Positions 12,537-27,200 of a stretch of 64,000 nucleotides of DNA are shown here, in pieces. Positions within the stretch are counted from its first letter, which is position 1, and every line of letters starts with the position of its first letter. The notes beneath the pieces were generated by a model that saw only the letters and a program-made list of their open reading frames with translations, ran no database searches and was not told where the DNA came from. Source of the stretch: Halictus rubicundus (Eukaryota; Arthropoda; Insecta; Hymenoptera; Halictidae); the NCBI RefSeq assembly GCF_050948215.1, contig NC_135165.1, forward strand, positions 112,501 through 176,500. The letters are read 5' to 3'. The translations under genes were made by a program, and so were the position numbers.

Positions 12537-15500
12537 CGAGTGGACAAAATGGTGACGGCAGAAGGCTATGTAGAGCTCTCTTTCTCTCTTTTTGATCGCA
12601 AGGGGGGCTCTTTGTAGACTTGCTTCCATTTTCCTAGATTTTCGAGCTGGAACAATGCCCTGCCGTAAACGCAACAATCAACCCGCCATCTCCCGCCATT
12701 GCACAACGTAACCGCCTTTGCAGAATATTTCTATTGCGAGGTAACATCGGTACATCAAAGATCATCGTACAACAACGCACAGGACGACGATCGGCCGATT
12801 GCCAGCCATCGTAGATAAACCGTCACGTGTCCGGCGGACCGGTCACCGCGATAACGATAATACAGATCGTCGATCATCGTTAACGCAATCACGCGATTAT
12901 CGTGGAGTACGTAACGCCGGTGCCACAGGGTCGGTGCCGAGAAATTTCCGCTTGAAAGCTTCCGCGCGGGAACGGAAAACTTTTCGGAGCGGTTTGACAG
13001 CGATTGGCAGGGTATGGCAGGGATCCAGGCCGAAAATCTTCGATCCGCAGAAGGCAACCGAAAAAGGAGCAAACAACCAAGAAATACTATAAGGGAAACC
13101 GAAGAAACATCGCGGTAGAGGAAACGAGAGAGGAATACGATGGTAAAAGCTTCATCGACGAAAAACCAAAAATAAGGAATTTCACCTCGATCGTTTCTTT
13201 TCCATTCGCTATTCTTCTCTAACGTTCGGAACGCTACAAAGAACGTACCAGCTGTTCTGTAACTGTGACTCTGCAGACCCGATTTGCAGACTTGGTTTAC
13301 TCGGTGCGCAGCGCTCGGACAGCGTTTGACAGCACCCGCTGTGAGCACACGGTGCGTGTCCAGCAGCGCTGATCGACTGCCACCAATCACGAAGACCTTC
13401 GGATAGCAAACACGACTGTGTCAGCCGGTGGTAAACAGTCGATCGGCGGTGATCGTGCTGCTTAGACGTTCGCGAACAACAGCGCGACCGGTGTCACCTT
13501 CGATACAACAGCGCTGCACCGAGCATTTTTGCGCTGCGCGTGTGTCTGCCAGGTTGCTTACCAGTTAGACGACTGCAACAAGTGTTATCGTCGAGAAGAC
13601 GGTTCGGCATGGGGACCGTTTGGTAGAGCTCTGCCTAGGGGAAAACTACTCTGCTTGTTGACGACGTCGCGAGATTTTCACCACGGAGATCGAGGAACGA
13701 CGACATGAACAAGTACAATACAATAGCATTATATTCAGCATTTTGTTAAATCGTTGCTGGTATCTGTGCGACGTGCGAGGTTTGTTCGTCATCTTGGCTG
13801 GATGACAAGTAGTTTGATCGTGGCCAGGCTTTTGTCGGTTTTCGCGCGGCTACAATCGGATGTTGATCCGATGGGCTCGCTGGGCTTTGATCCTTGATTT
13901 ACGGAGCTCCGAAACTGACTATTTTATGTTGTCTTGGAAGAGGAAGAAGAGCGTGTACGTATTGCGTGGTTGTACGCGTCGCGCTTCTGTGCATGTAACG
14001 AGCAGTGTATGCAGCGAACGCAATTATTATTAATTATAATCGGAAGACCATTTCGATTAGAGACAAGCGGAGCAGAAATCTAGCAGCGTGACACGTCGCA
14101 GGCTGCCCACGATTTGCATCGAACGCGACACACGCATAAGTGCGATGCAAATGTTCCGCGACCCTGGCGTGAACTCGCGGTTCGTCTCTTCCTCCCTCGA
14201 TTATTCACGATCCGTTCGGAAAAATCGCGCAATCTATGCGAACGTAGCGATCCAAACAAATTTCTCGAAACGTCTTTTGTCTCCGAAAGAACGAATAATC
14301 CAGATACGACCCGGTTAGTCGAACGAATTACAAATAGAGAATCGATAAAGATGATGTGTCGGCGATACGATTTATATTACTATCGGTGAACTTTATTCCA
14401 TGGCTCAACACGGCAAACATAAAACTTCTTATCGGCATTCGTCCGCTTCTTATCTTTGTCGTCGCTGTATCGGTTGTGAAACTTGTGTGCTCCCTTTCGT
14501 TTGACGTAGAACCGGAAGTTCTCCGGTGCGTCTGCAACCTTCCCGTGGTGCGAATTTCGCGGGAATTTGCCCGATGGTTCCGGACACGCAATGAAAGTCG
14601 AAGATACGGGACAAAGAGAAAAGTTGCAAGAGATACGAGTATCACCGGGCAGTATAAGGAGCGAAACACAATGCAGAGTGTAAATGTTTTTCGAGGCGAA
14701 GAAAGCACGTTGATCAAATGGATGCCGATTACATTGTTGGCACTCGAGCGATACGGCTGAATGGCCCATATAGAATATGGTACGATTAGAAGATGCGTTC
14801 ACAAAGTAGAGAAACGCTGGAGCATGTGGATACATATACTTTATGCTTTATACTTTATAGTTTATATGTACCGATTAACGATCGCCGCGGGCTGTCTTCG
14901 TGGCACACAGAAATTTTCAACGGATTCATGGATCATTACGAGACCGGCAATCTCGCGCGCGTCCGAACAATCGTGTTCCATCGATCAATCCCGCGATGAA
15001 TCACGCGTCGCAATTACGCGCGCGTTGATAAGTATGCTAATGCGATTCCCTGGTCGCAGCTGACCGAGAGCCTGGCCCGACTCTTAGCGTATCCAGACCC
15101 TGGGAAATCATTCTTCTAGGCGTTGTCGATCGAACACGCAAAGAAGATTAGCCTGGCCGCGGCCGTGAAGCATAAGCCGGAGCATCCGAGAGCCTAATCA
15201 ACCGGAGGATCGATGGATCCTCCTGAACGAGTGAACACCGGAAGCGTGTCGAGGTCGGACTTGATTTCGCGGGGTTCGCGAGAAACTTGATCCACGAGCA
15301 AAAGCATTTAATTTGCGATTGAATTTCCAGTTAATTGCGATCAATCGTTATAATACGCGCCCGTGATTATGAAAGACAAAATTTCGAGCAATTGTTCTCT
15401 CGGCTTATCGCGTAGTAGATTGAGTTTATTGTAATTATTAGACTGTGGATTTTTCTCGTTTCTGTCAGAAATGCATCAAATGCACAGCATACGTATAACG

Positions 15501-17973
15501 ATCGATCAAAACCACTTTAACCAGACAAGTAATTTTAACGATCGAGCGATACCCTGTTCCTAGTGAAAGTATCATTTTGCAGAAGTCTTGTTCAAGCATA
15601 TTCTCTACGAATCATTGAGAACCGATAACTGGCCTGGTGTCAGCGATCGAATCAATAAATCTCCGAAGATTAATCTTTATAATCGTAATCCAAGTTGAAA
15701 AATTAGAACTAACTCCACAACGGACACGGTCTGCTCGCGTCCAATTTTCAAATCGCGGATTCTAGCACCGTGGGGAACGATTTGCGTAACCGGTCGCGTT
15801 GCGACATTCCACTCGCGGCTCGCCAACGCGAGAATAATTCCGTCGTTGGCGTCCGATTTTCCTCGGGAATGTCGTTTGCGGAATTATGTTAAGTAACCTA
15901 AAGCCAGCCAGATAGTCCTGCGCCGCGGCCGATTACGTTTAACTCGCCGATCTTCCGTCCTCGTGGAAATCTCGCAGATTTCCGCCATCGTCAGCCGCCG
16001 CGAAACTGTTACCCCTAAAAAGTACCAACGAGATTGTTCGAGTTGGAAACGGAACGGTCATCGATCATCGTTGGACGCTATGCAACGGTGAGAGGCTGAT
16101 GCCGCAACAGGACACGCAGTCGTCTCTTCGTTCATTATACTTTTACGTTTCAATTAGCAGCACCGCGCCGGTGTCCGAGGGGCAGTCGGTCGAACTGCAA
16201 AAAATTCAGTACCACAAGGACTTTTTCATTCCACGTTGTTGTCGCTCGTTAAACCACGTTGGCCGACCGCGTCGGCCTCCGAACATCGTTGCGAATTTCG
16301 CACGTGGAAACTCGCTAGTTCGTCCGAATTTGAACGCACCTGGCGACAGTTCGGCTAGAAGAGGAGATTCGGTTTTCGGTTCTATCGGTCTTCTATCGAA
16401 ACGCGAGTTATTAAATCTCGACCTGGATGCAAATGTACGAAATCATCCAGTGCACAACAGAGCAGAACAGCCACCGTTCTCCCTCGCAAAATAAAATTGT
16501 CGTCCGCATCTTTTCGTATATCGGCGGACGCCCGGTGACCTCCGACAATTAAACAATTATCGTCTGTCTTCCCCTCGCTTATTACACCAGGCTGCACTTT
16601 GTGGACAGACAGCTAACAAGCGGATCGTTCATTATGTAAAACCGCGCACATAGGGAGCACACGGATAATCATAGCGGGTTAATTATCCAATTGACGGCTG
16701 GTAATCGTCGGTCGAGTTCGACGTAACGTCACGATCTTGACATTCCAGCGATTAGACCTTCGTTCACTGTTTTTCTCGATACCTGGATTTCTTAACGAAA
16801 CAGTTTCCCGTTAGAGAAGCATACGGAACGTTAAATGCATGCGCCGAGGATACCAACAGGCGTGTGTTATTCCATTAGGCGAGGCTTCGATCTGTAAGCC
16901 TATCACAATTTGAACCCCGAAGAAAATTTGTCGAAGCTCGCAGAGGCAAAATTAGCTTTAATTTGTAAAAATCAGTTGAACCTTGTGAAAGTCGAGTCTT
17001 GAAGCTTTAAAACCAGCCTAGGTAGATAGCTCTGCGATTTTTTTTTCACGGAGATACCGACAATCCAGCGAGATGCGTGAACACATTCTTCAATGAATCC
17101 CGCGCGCTTGCATCAGATAACAAAATGCTTGTTATTTAATCTGCCTCTTTTACAATCGGATAGACTGCCAGATAAAAGGCATAAACATCCGATTACCTCT
17201 GGTTGCTGAAAAATGGGCTCGACACGGTTCTATTTGCACGGAGATTAATTTATCAGCGTACGAAATCGCGCGAGACGAATGTAGGGGCTCGTAAATAAAA
17301 AAAAAAGATTCGTTTCACCGAGTTGCAAAATCGCCTGGAAGATCACCGAGCGCGGGAGAACTAAGCCTGGATCAATTTTGCAAGTTCGAAGACTGTCGCC
17401 CGAACCGAGGCAACGAACCAGTCTTCGCGTATTCGCGCACGATTCGCTCGTCAATCGATCGAGCTCCCGAGGTTTTTCGCGAGATGGTTCGAGCTGCAAC
17501 TTTCGCGGAGCTTGATTCGCATCTGTGGCGCACACATCGCGCCATTCTAGCACCGATCATTTCCTCGTCGATCACGCGTGGCGATATAAATCGCGGCTTC
17601 TCGCTTCGCCCCGCGCGTCCATCCGCGCTTCGAAACGATTATAAATTAGGTTTGAATTCGACGGAACGCCGCGCCGCGCGTCGCATCGCGTCGCGTCGTT
17701 CAGTTAGTTCCCTTGCTAATTGTTTCCTCGTTAGCGGCGTCAACTCGGCCATAAGCGTCTCTTTGTGCCTGCGGATGTCGCGCGTTTTCACGTGGCCCCG
17801 TTGTTCCGCAATAATCATCCGCCGGTTTCGCGTATCTCGAGGAATCTGAAAAACCCTCGAAGATTTACCCGAGCAGCTCCAGTCGGCGTTGACTCCGATC
17901 GGGGCGGTTTGCTACCTCGAGTCTCGAGACAGATTCGATTGCGCTCGACGCGGCGAGCATCAGTTGCGAGAAC

Positions 17974-17996
17974 ATGGTCGAGCTGGGTGCCACCTT
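17974..17996 (+). CDS. Ndae1: Candidate alternative first coding exon of Ndae1
   Basis: An ATG followed by VELGAT runs into a good donor (CTT before GTGAGT). The exon would end in phase 2. The exon that begins after the TTTTTTAG acceptor at 18794 continues in frame as L-P-W-M-Q-P-G. The phase agreement could be chance, as about one in three would fit. If real, Ndae1 translation starts here and not at 18802. Confidence 0.3.
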
Positions 17997-18661
17997 GTGA
18001 GTATGCATTTTCGAGTCTTGCTCCTTTGTCTAATCTCTTTTACGGATTCTAACGCTTTAAAGGTCCCTAGGTCGTTCGTGGACCATCGAAACCGATCGCG
18101 CGGGTTTCTATAAACTGCCGTGTCGCAATGTTCATAAACGTCGAACCTGACCATGGACTTGAAGACACTCGGAGTCCTCTGGAACGTCGTTAGGCTCGCT
18201 TGGAAAAGTGGCGAGCCAAGTCTAACAGCTAAAACGGGTCCGGGGGCGATGGTAGTTAATGCCGGCGGCCACGCGCGGCTCGAACAAAGCGCTTCCTGTC
18301 GAGGAAGTTTAATTATAATAAAATCGCGTGCGCGTCGCCGCGTCGCCGCGCCGGGCGATCGCGAACGACCGTGCCGTGAATTATTTCGTGATCCCACGCG
18401 CGTTGCATCGCGTCGCCTCTTTTCTCGCGTGAAAGACGACGATTCGAGGAAGTCGTTTACGTTATCAGCCGAGTTCGGCCGGAATCGCAGATTCCTCGAG
18501 ATTACGCGATCACTGCGAATAAAGTTCGCGACGCGGCAACAGCCAGGCTAAAGAAATCGCGGGAGAAGCCGTGAAAGGAGCCCACGGACAGGGAGAAAAC
18601 GTTGAAACGTGTTGAAAAAAGAAATCGTCGAATCGTTGAAAATCGTGTGAAAGTTGATCGT

Positions 18662-18689
18662 ACCGCGACGCGACGCGACGCGACGCGAC
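18662..18689. repeat. (CGACG)n pentamer repeat
   Basis: About five units of the GACGC pentamer about 110 bases upstream of an Ndae1 exon. A similar run lies at 27229-27252, just after another Ndae1 exon. Confidence 0.8.
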
Positions 18690-18801
18690 GGTGCGGTGTT
18701 CCGCCGGTATCGAATCCTGCGCTTTTCGAGAACCAGACCTGTGTCACATTTTCAATTCGCCACGTTTCACCTGCTCGTTCGATTTATTTTTTAGACCGTG
18801 G

Positions 18802-21800
18802 ATGCAGCCGGGTATCGGAGGCGGAGGTGGCGCGGCCCACGCAGGTGGGACAGGTGACGACGAGGCTCCGAAAGATCCCGGGGTTCGGATCACCCATCAG
18901 TCTTACACCGAGAAAGATTACGAAGGTACCGATGTTTCTTGAGCTTGCTTCGTTCCGGCAAATCGATCGGCTATCGAACCGCTTCGACGAAACTGCAATA
19001 CTCGTACTTACTCAAAGTAGCTTTGGATCCGCGCGGAAGCGTCACACCATCTCGGCTTTTTTCTTTATTTTAGTTTTTCTTTGTTTCTTTTTCGAGGAAA
19101 CGAATGCTGCGTGAAAGAAGGTTTTGCCGGGGCTTTGTCGCGCGAACCTCAAAGAGAAGATACACGAAGATATTTTTGCGTTCTTTTTATTTCACACAAT
19201 GGCGGCGCGGCTACAGCGACGCGGCAGAGGAGTTCTCAGTCCTCCTCTTTGCACTTGTGTGCATAATTTTCTCGTTTCTTATTCAATTTTCTTGAAACTT
19301 GGAGTGGGTAGAGTCTGACGTGTATACTCTGACGGAGTGGTTAAAATTTTTGTAATACATCGAGAACTTTTATCCTTTGAAAGTACTACCGAGAATCGAT
19401 GTTTCTTTCATGACAATATCCTCAGTTTCGATCGAACGTAAGAATACGTCGACTAAACATTTGGCACATTCGTCCGTTAATGAGAAATGTGAAAAGTTCT
19501 GCACCGTGAAAAGCTGAAGCTGCTTTTACGCCGACTGGCCTAACCCCTTAATGCTTGTGCGCGTGTAGGTCAATCGGATGGGAACACGGATCGGGCTTCG
19601 ATGTTTGCGCACAGAAGGCAGGAGGCAGACGGTCGGTCCGCGCCGCGCCGCGCCGCCGGTGCTTCGAAAATCATTATTCCGTCCAAGTCGCGATGATCCT
19701 TGTCTCGGCCGTGCTGGTCCCGAGGTCACCTGTCCCGCCGCGATCTTGAAAACCGTCCCAGCGAAGCGAATCGATTCCACCTGAGCGCCAGGTAGATCCA
19801 GACATCGGACAGTGGACTGGATGTATTGTCCACTGCTGACCACCTATACATACATATGTACATATATCGATCGCATCTCGGTTGTCGATTCCCGCGATCG
19901 AGGTGCCAACCAAGTTCCATTCTGCCCTGTAATACCTTTTGACCTACGAATAATTACGAAACGAGCTACGCGATCGCTCAACCTCCTGTTCGACACGATC
20001 AAACACCGGAAAACGCTCGCCTAGAGTTCTAGAGTTCGAACCGCCGGAAAATCGTGGCTTAGCGATCCGGCGCGAGACGATTCCTATTATCGAGGATCGT
20101 ACGAACCGATGGAACTTTGAGTCGCTCACGCGAGCCCTCTTTCATCTGCTTCCAGGTCACAGGGCGCACACCGTGTACGTGGGCGTGCATCTGCCTGGCG
20201 AGAGGAGACACCGTCGTCATCACAAGCATCATCATTCCCAGCGACAGTCGTACAACGCCGATAAGGAGAATGTCGACGAGAGGCCCAGTAAGTACTTGTC
20301 CGACCGACGCGACGGTCTTCGACATTTTCATCGGTCTTCCTTGGAACCTCGATCGTTTGTCTTCGTACTTTGGCTTCTTGGTCCTCCTCGATGACTTTTC
20401 CTTCGACTTTGTTCCCAGGTCTTCCTCCTTCGCTCGTCCCATCCCATTTTTCCCCCTTGATTATCTTCAAAGTTTCGATTATTTTTGCTTGCGCTTTGGT
20501 CCTCTAACATATCCAGCACAACTTAAATTACCAAAAAAGAAATCCTCGAATCTTGACAACCGTTAAGACCAGACAAGAATACCTCCCATCAAGTTAGTTA
20601 CCGAATCGGCTATTGCAGTCAATAACTGATGAACACACCTTTCGATACGTATCCAGAATGGGTCGTCCAATAAAAATTTCAAGCAGCACCTTCGGAGATA
20701 TCATCGGTGAATTATTACCGTAGGAATTCGAAACGCGAGGTTCGAGAAATTCCGGAGGTAACTTCTAGATTTCTGGCGTTAAGAGCTATCATAAATTTTT
20801 TGGAACGATCGATTCTATGTAGATCGGACACGCGAAAGTTTGTCCATTCGGGGAACGCAGCATTTCTGAACGAAGCGACGACGACGACGGCGACGTTCGC
20901 CGCGAATCGATTGCCATCCACGAATAGACAGGGGAGACTGTGAACATCTTTTGTAGGTCACGAGTTTTCGAGGTTTCGAATAGAAGTTAATCGGCGTCGC
21001 GACGTCGCTTGGAGACGCTTCGTTCTATCATGAAAACGGACGGATATCGTGGCAAAGTGACTTCTAATCCGAGTTGCGAGGCGAAAGAACACGGATTCGA
21101 TGCCAAACCTGACAAAAATGTTGAATCTTCCATCCACTATAAAACAATGGGTAACGCGATGATGCCCTGATCTGGCTAAAGGATTGCAAACCCCATAACA
21201 AACTCGAACGACCCATTTAATTAAAAAGTATTCGGAGGAGAAATTATTTTTCCGTCGAAAAATCTGGTTCGGCAAAAGTGCTGGAAAGTTGGTTCCTCCG
21301 TTTACTATGAAATAGCGAGTAACATTATATCCTCTGGTAGCTCTCTAAAGGATTACAGATCCCATCGACGAGAGCTCGGATAACCCATTTAATTAAGAAG
21401 TATCCTAAAAGAAAATTCTTTTCTGTCAAAAAATAACAAAAGAAAAAAAAAACAGAAGACAAAATATCTTTGCTACAGCAACGTACAGTGCTAGAAAGAT
21501 GTCGTTCTGAAAAAATTCCTTGATTCTTCTTTTCGCTATAAAATAACGAGTAACACGATGCTCTGGCGGTGCTAAGAGATCGCAGTGCTATTAGCAAGGT
21601 GAAACGGCCCATTTAATTAAACGGGTGTCCGAAAGAAAACTTCTCTTCGATCAAAAAATATATCTCCGCTTCAGCGAAAGTGCCAGAGGGGGTCGAACGA
21701 ACCAATCTTGAGCCGACAGAGCAATTTTTTTGCTGATCCGCCCCTGGCAGAACTTCCACCCTATTCATTTCTTATTGGAGACATAATGTAGAGCCTGAGG

Positions 21801-24157
21801 TGCTCGACGAAGCGCTATTCAAGCCAGGCTGACGCTAAATACCTCGATGGGAATACATGTCGTTCTGATAGGTTCAACCAATCGAAGTAGCCAAGGGAAA
21901 AATTCTTCCCCCGCGAAAAAAGAAATCTTTGTTTCAGCACTCTGACCGTGTCAGACTTTGCCCTAGCCATTTACCGTTGGAAACATAATCTGTAGAGCCT
22001 GTAGAGCCTGACGTGTAAACCGCTATTCAATCTGAAACCAGGTTAAATTTCACAATGGGGGTACTATAGTTCCTTCTGATAGGACCAGAAAATCGATTTC
22101 ACCGAGGCATTCTTAAGAGAAAATTATTTCTCGAATGAACAAGTCGAATTTATTGTAGCACTCTAGCTGAACGAACAAATTTTCTGATAATCTAGAGTTC
22201 GAGGTCCAGATACTTTCGAAGCCGGCGCTAAATACCGCAAAGGGAATGTAGCCGGGCCACCCAACAGCTCCGGATAATCCACTTGGCTGAAAACCGGAAA
22301 GAACAATTCTTTTCTTTTCGCCGGTGCACTCCAGCCGAACGAGCCGATTCTCAGCCAACGGCAATTTTTCTGATCGTCCAGGCCCTCGGCAAGGCTTTCA
22401 CCCTCCTCGCCGGCCATTCCTCCTCGGAACAGTGTAGACTGTAAAGGCCGAGGATCTGGGTTGCTATCCATCCCGAAACGACGCGACGGCGAACCTCGCA
22501 AAACGGGGGAAACGAGATGGACTCTCGAACGACGATGGACAGGGGAAATTGCGAGGACGCTCGCGATGAAAACAACTGTGTCTCTCCTTTGCCTTGTCGT
22601 TGCCATTAGCGCGTTCGTCGAAGGGGGTATATGTACATACCCACCGGCTGCGAGCATTGCGCGTCGCGTCGCGTCGCACAGTGTGTTGCAGTTTGCGACT
22701 GTATCGAGCGGTGCGTGGCACCGAGCCAACCACTTGTCAGGACTTGCCCGGTTGTTCACCCTGCTTCTGACACACCGGGTACAAGTTGGTGACCGATATC
22801 GAGTCCCGAGTAGCGAACGGTCTCCCTTTCTCCCTCTCTATCTCGGATCGACCCTTGAACCTTCGCATTTTGAAATCCACTGAGGGTACTGCGCTGCGAG
22901 GATTCCACCGTCACAGAACGTTTTTATGACAGTCTCTTTCTTTCCAGAAACCTCTGTTAGCAATCTTTCTGGGGGGTGTAAAGTACTTGCTGAGCTAATC
23001 CTTTATGGTTCGGAATCGTGAGCTTTACGGCTCTCGGATACACGCTCAGCGATCAAGAATAGTGATTTTATCAGACCCTCGTCTTCTCTTCTCTGTGGTC
23101 AGACCCTCAAGCAAGAATAACGTCTTTGCTCTTCGACTCTTTGCTATTTGTATTATCGAGTTAGAATACGGATTTTTATGCAAAATGGGTCTGCACGAAT
23201 TGCAAGATATAGGAGCTAGATAGACATTGATTTATTTTTCAGTCAAGTCAGTACGGATCTAATTAAAATGCCGTTGTATAATTTTCAGCAGGGTAGAATG
23301 ATTTGAAAAAGGAATAAATGTCTATCTGACTCTCCTGTACGTTGCAATTCGTGCAGACCATTCGTGCGAATCGCTGTTCGTGCTCGGTAGGTTTACTATT
23401 AATTCGCACCAGAGAATCTTCGAGGATTCGCAATCGTCTCGCGCTAGAAAATAGCATCTCCGGCAGGCGAATGACTGGCCAACGATCAATTCCGCGTCAT
23501 TTGACCGGGAACGGCGGAAAGACCTCGAGAAAAGCGAAAACCACCGAGTCGATCCCTCGGAACCGTTCCGAACGACTTCGCGAACAAACTTGGAAGCTTC
23601 CCAGCTCCCGTGTTCAGCCTCACCGGGGGATGAACGATCGATTCCGTGCGTGTTTACCGCGTTCATTCGGTGCCTGTCAACAATGACCGAAAGCTCGTGC
23701 ACGTTCGATGCACCGGATGCATTCTATTCCAAGCTTGTCTTCGTCCACGAGCAATCCAGGAATCGATACTTTTCACTTTGAAGCCGCCACCGACTTGCCA
23801 GATGTTCGAGAACTGTGTCTCGTTAACCCCGATCGGGTGGTTTGCGGTTATACTTTCTGCAAACCTTCGAACCTTTAGCGTAGCGAGTTTCGCGAAACAG
23901 ACCGGGGCGAGAACATTTTCCTCGTTATCGATGCGAAAGCTTTGTGCGAAATTGAAGTTTGATGGTTTAAATAGCAGAGACTCGAGTAAAACTGTTTATT
24001 TTAACTGTCTAGGATCAGTTTGTCCAGACTTTTTGGTGAAAATCCAGGTGCTCTCAAACCCTGGTATCATTGTTTTAGGGTTAAATCGGGCTCAGAAGAC
24101 TGCATCACAGAGTGAGCTAGCTTGTTTGAAGGGGTTTCATGAACTTGGAGGGAGAGG

Positions 24158-24215
<58 letters not shown>

Positions 24216-27200
24216 GTTGAGCTCGATGTAACTAGCAAACATTATCGCCGACGTGTCTTGTCTCCTTGACGTTTCAGGACAATTGCTGATGACTCGAAGG
24301 AGTCGACTATCTAGCATCTGCGATCCCGACGGCGAGATGATATGTAAGCTTCTAATACTGTGTGTATAACCAGACTACTCTGCATTTACGTACACTTTCA
24401 CCTAGAGACCATTCGTACTTCCAAATTGGCACGTTCTTAATTGGGTCTCGATTAACTAGACTAACAGGAGATGCAAGGTACACTCAACATTTGCACGTTC
24501 GTCTTTATCTTTGACTTCTTCTAGTTTTCTTATTTGTTTAGTCGGAAATATAGCCAGGGATTTTTGCAGTTAATTATATCACCGGATTCGTAAGAATGCT
24601 GTTTGAATTATAATCGAGTCTGGCAAGTATTGCTTCAAATTATTCTTTACGTTCTTCTTTATGACTGTGTAGACTTAAAAATTCATGTTTGTTTCTATAG
24701 TTGGATCAATCCGATTTTATGGTGCTTTAATAGTTGGTAATTCGGTAGTAGACTTGTAGCAAATAGAAATACCAAAGATTTTGGCACAACAAAACAGTTT
24801 GCCAAAACCCTACAGGAAGGAAACGGACAAATACAATAGAGTGAGACGTTTAAATATTATTATTCGACGCGTAATTTCGCGGACAGTTGGTGCCATGGTT
24901 AATCGAGGTCCCGTACACCGAAACAACTGAGCGCAAACTATGATATCGGAAGTGATGTCACGATCGCTTCATTAGCTAGCCGCGACGGTAATTAAACTCG
25001 ATTAAATTGGTATCGCGAGCGTATGGATAATTGATGTTTCGCCATTCGGCACTCGTGCGAGTATGCCGATGCGTTTCGACGAACATCAATATTTATCGGA
25101 GGGAGCCGGCTCGCCTCGCGTACGGCTGCTCGGACGTATCATTAACTGGTTTATCATCGTTACATAAAGAGCTCTGACGATCGTTAATGCGACGCGGCTC
25201 TACGTCAAAAGAGGATTACCATCGCGGCATCACTAGCATCTGCATCTTTCCTCGAATTCATAGTTGAACACGTTCACCGCCTCCATGGTCAGCCGACTGT
25301 CCCCTAATCTTTCCTCCTCAAGATTTTCCTCGACGCACAAACTTTCTTTTCTTTTCGAATCGTTACTCACACGATTTTCCTTGAAGCAGATATTCTATTT
25401 TCTAGCACGTAAGCAGTTTCATCGTTCCTCTGCACGATAAAAGAACCAGAAAAATAATTGTATACATCACAAGATGAAATTGTTGCGTCTCTTCTCACGG
25501 TGCAGTAACAAACAGCATCGTTTCTTTTGATCTAATAAGCGTCGCAACACGGCCGACGGTGAAGGCGTTAGAATCGGCCTAATCGCTCGCGAATCATAAA
25601 GGGGAAATCGAATGGTCTCGGGAAATGGATTTCTCGACTCCGCGCACACTCGATCCACGTTTCATGCAGCAGCACGAGTTCGAGCAGCTTCGACGCGAGC
25701 AGCGTAGCCCAAAACAAGAAACAAAGTGTCTGCTTCGTGTCTGTCTGTCCGTGGACTGTTCTTTCCGATGCTCGTCATTCTCGGACGCGTGCATGCGTCA
25801 TCGATGATCGTTGATCACGCGCTCGTACAACGATGATCCATCCATCCATCCCCTTTGCACCGCACACCGACGATCGATGTCTCTCTCGTTTCGAATGGCA
25901 ACTGTATGCTCTGTCTGTAGGTGGTGTTCTCTCGGCACTAGTTTTCTCTCATCTTTCGCTTTTACGGTAACGATCATCGGACAGACAGTTCTTCCTCGCT
26001 GGGAACGAGGATCTTCTCATCTCATTTCACTGAACACACTTGCCCGTTACTCGCAAGAAATTGTCCGCTACGTATCCCGAAGGTTTCATAATTTGTCGAG
26101 TTTCCGGGTTCGGGACTATTCCTCGTTAAGCTCTCTTCTGCATCTGATATTTTTTTTTTTATTTTTTTTTTTTTTTTTGTGAATTCGTTTCGTACACGTG
26201 CAGAGATTCGTTTGGTACGCGTGTTTCACGTGGAAACGTGTTGTATTGCAGTCACACCACCGGCCCAGAGGGTGCAGTTCATCCTGGGCGAGGAGGTCGG
26301 CGACGATGCTCACGAGTCCCACCCACTTTTCTCAGAGATGGAGGAGCTCGTCAGGGACGGCGACGAGATGGAGTGGAAGGAAACGGCAAGGTAATTTCGG
26401 TGTTTCGTTCTCCGCGTACACCGTCTGCTGTTTCTACCTACACGCCGTAGGTACACGCCGCGCCGGTCGATCCTTCGATATACGATACTCGCGGCCGTGT
26501 TTCTCAGATGGATCAAGTTCGAGGAGGACGTCGAAGAGGGTGGAAATAGATGGAGCAAACCTCACGTAGCTACCCTGTCGTTGCACGCTCTGTTCGAGCT
26601 TAGGAGTCTCCTGCTGAATGGCACCGTGATGCTGGACATGGAGGCTGCTAGCCTCGAACAAATCGCGGACCTGGTCCTGGACAGCATGGTCAATAAAGGA
26701 TCGTTGTCCCTCGATGCCCGGGAAAAGGTATACAACGAAAGATCGTTAGACAAGGAAATTCTTTAAACCGAAAGGAACTTGTACATTGTTAAATATTAGT
26801 AGAACTTGTTTCGGCTACCTGTGCGAATCATTCAGGATGGATCCGTAAAGAAAACTGCAAAAAGAAAAAGCAAACAAATTGTTAGAAGAATAGAGAGCAT
26901 TTTCTGTGGTTAAAATTAAGGAAAACGTAAAGATTCGTATTAAGAAAGAATGTCGGTTAAAATTGTCAAGGGGGCTGAAGGATTGTAGGTTTTAAGATTA
27001 CAGTTGTCGATCAACAAGTTCGGTGGGTTTCAGGTACGGGAAGCTCTGCTAGTGAGACACCGGCACCAGCACGAGAGACGCAAAGACAACAACATGTCCA
27101 GGCTGCCAATCATCAGATCGTTGGCCGAGATCGGACGCAACCACTCCTCGTCGAAGAGTAAGTTCGCCGATCTCGTACACCCTTTACAATCCATTGACAC

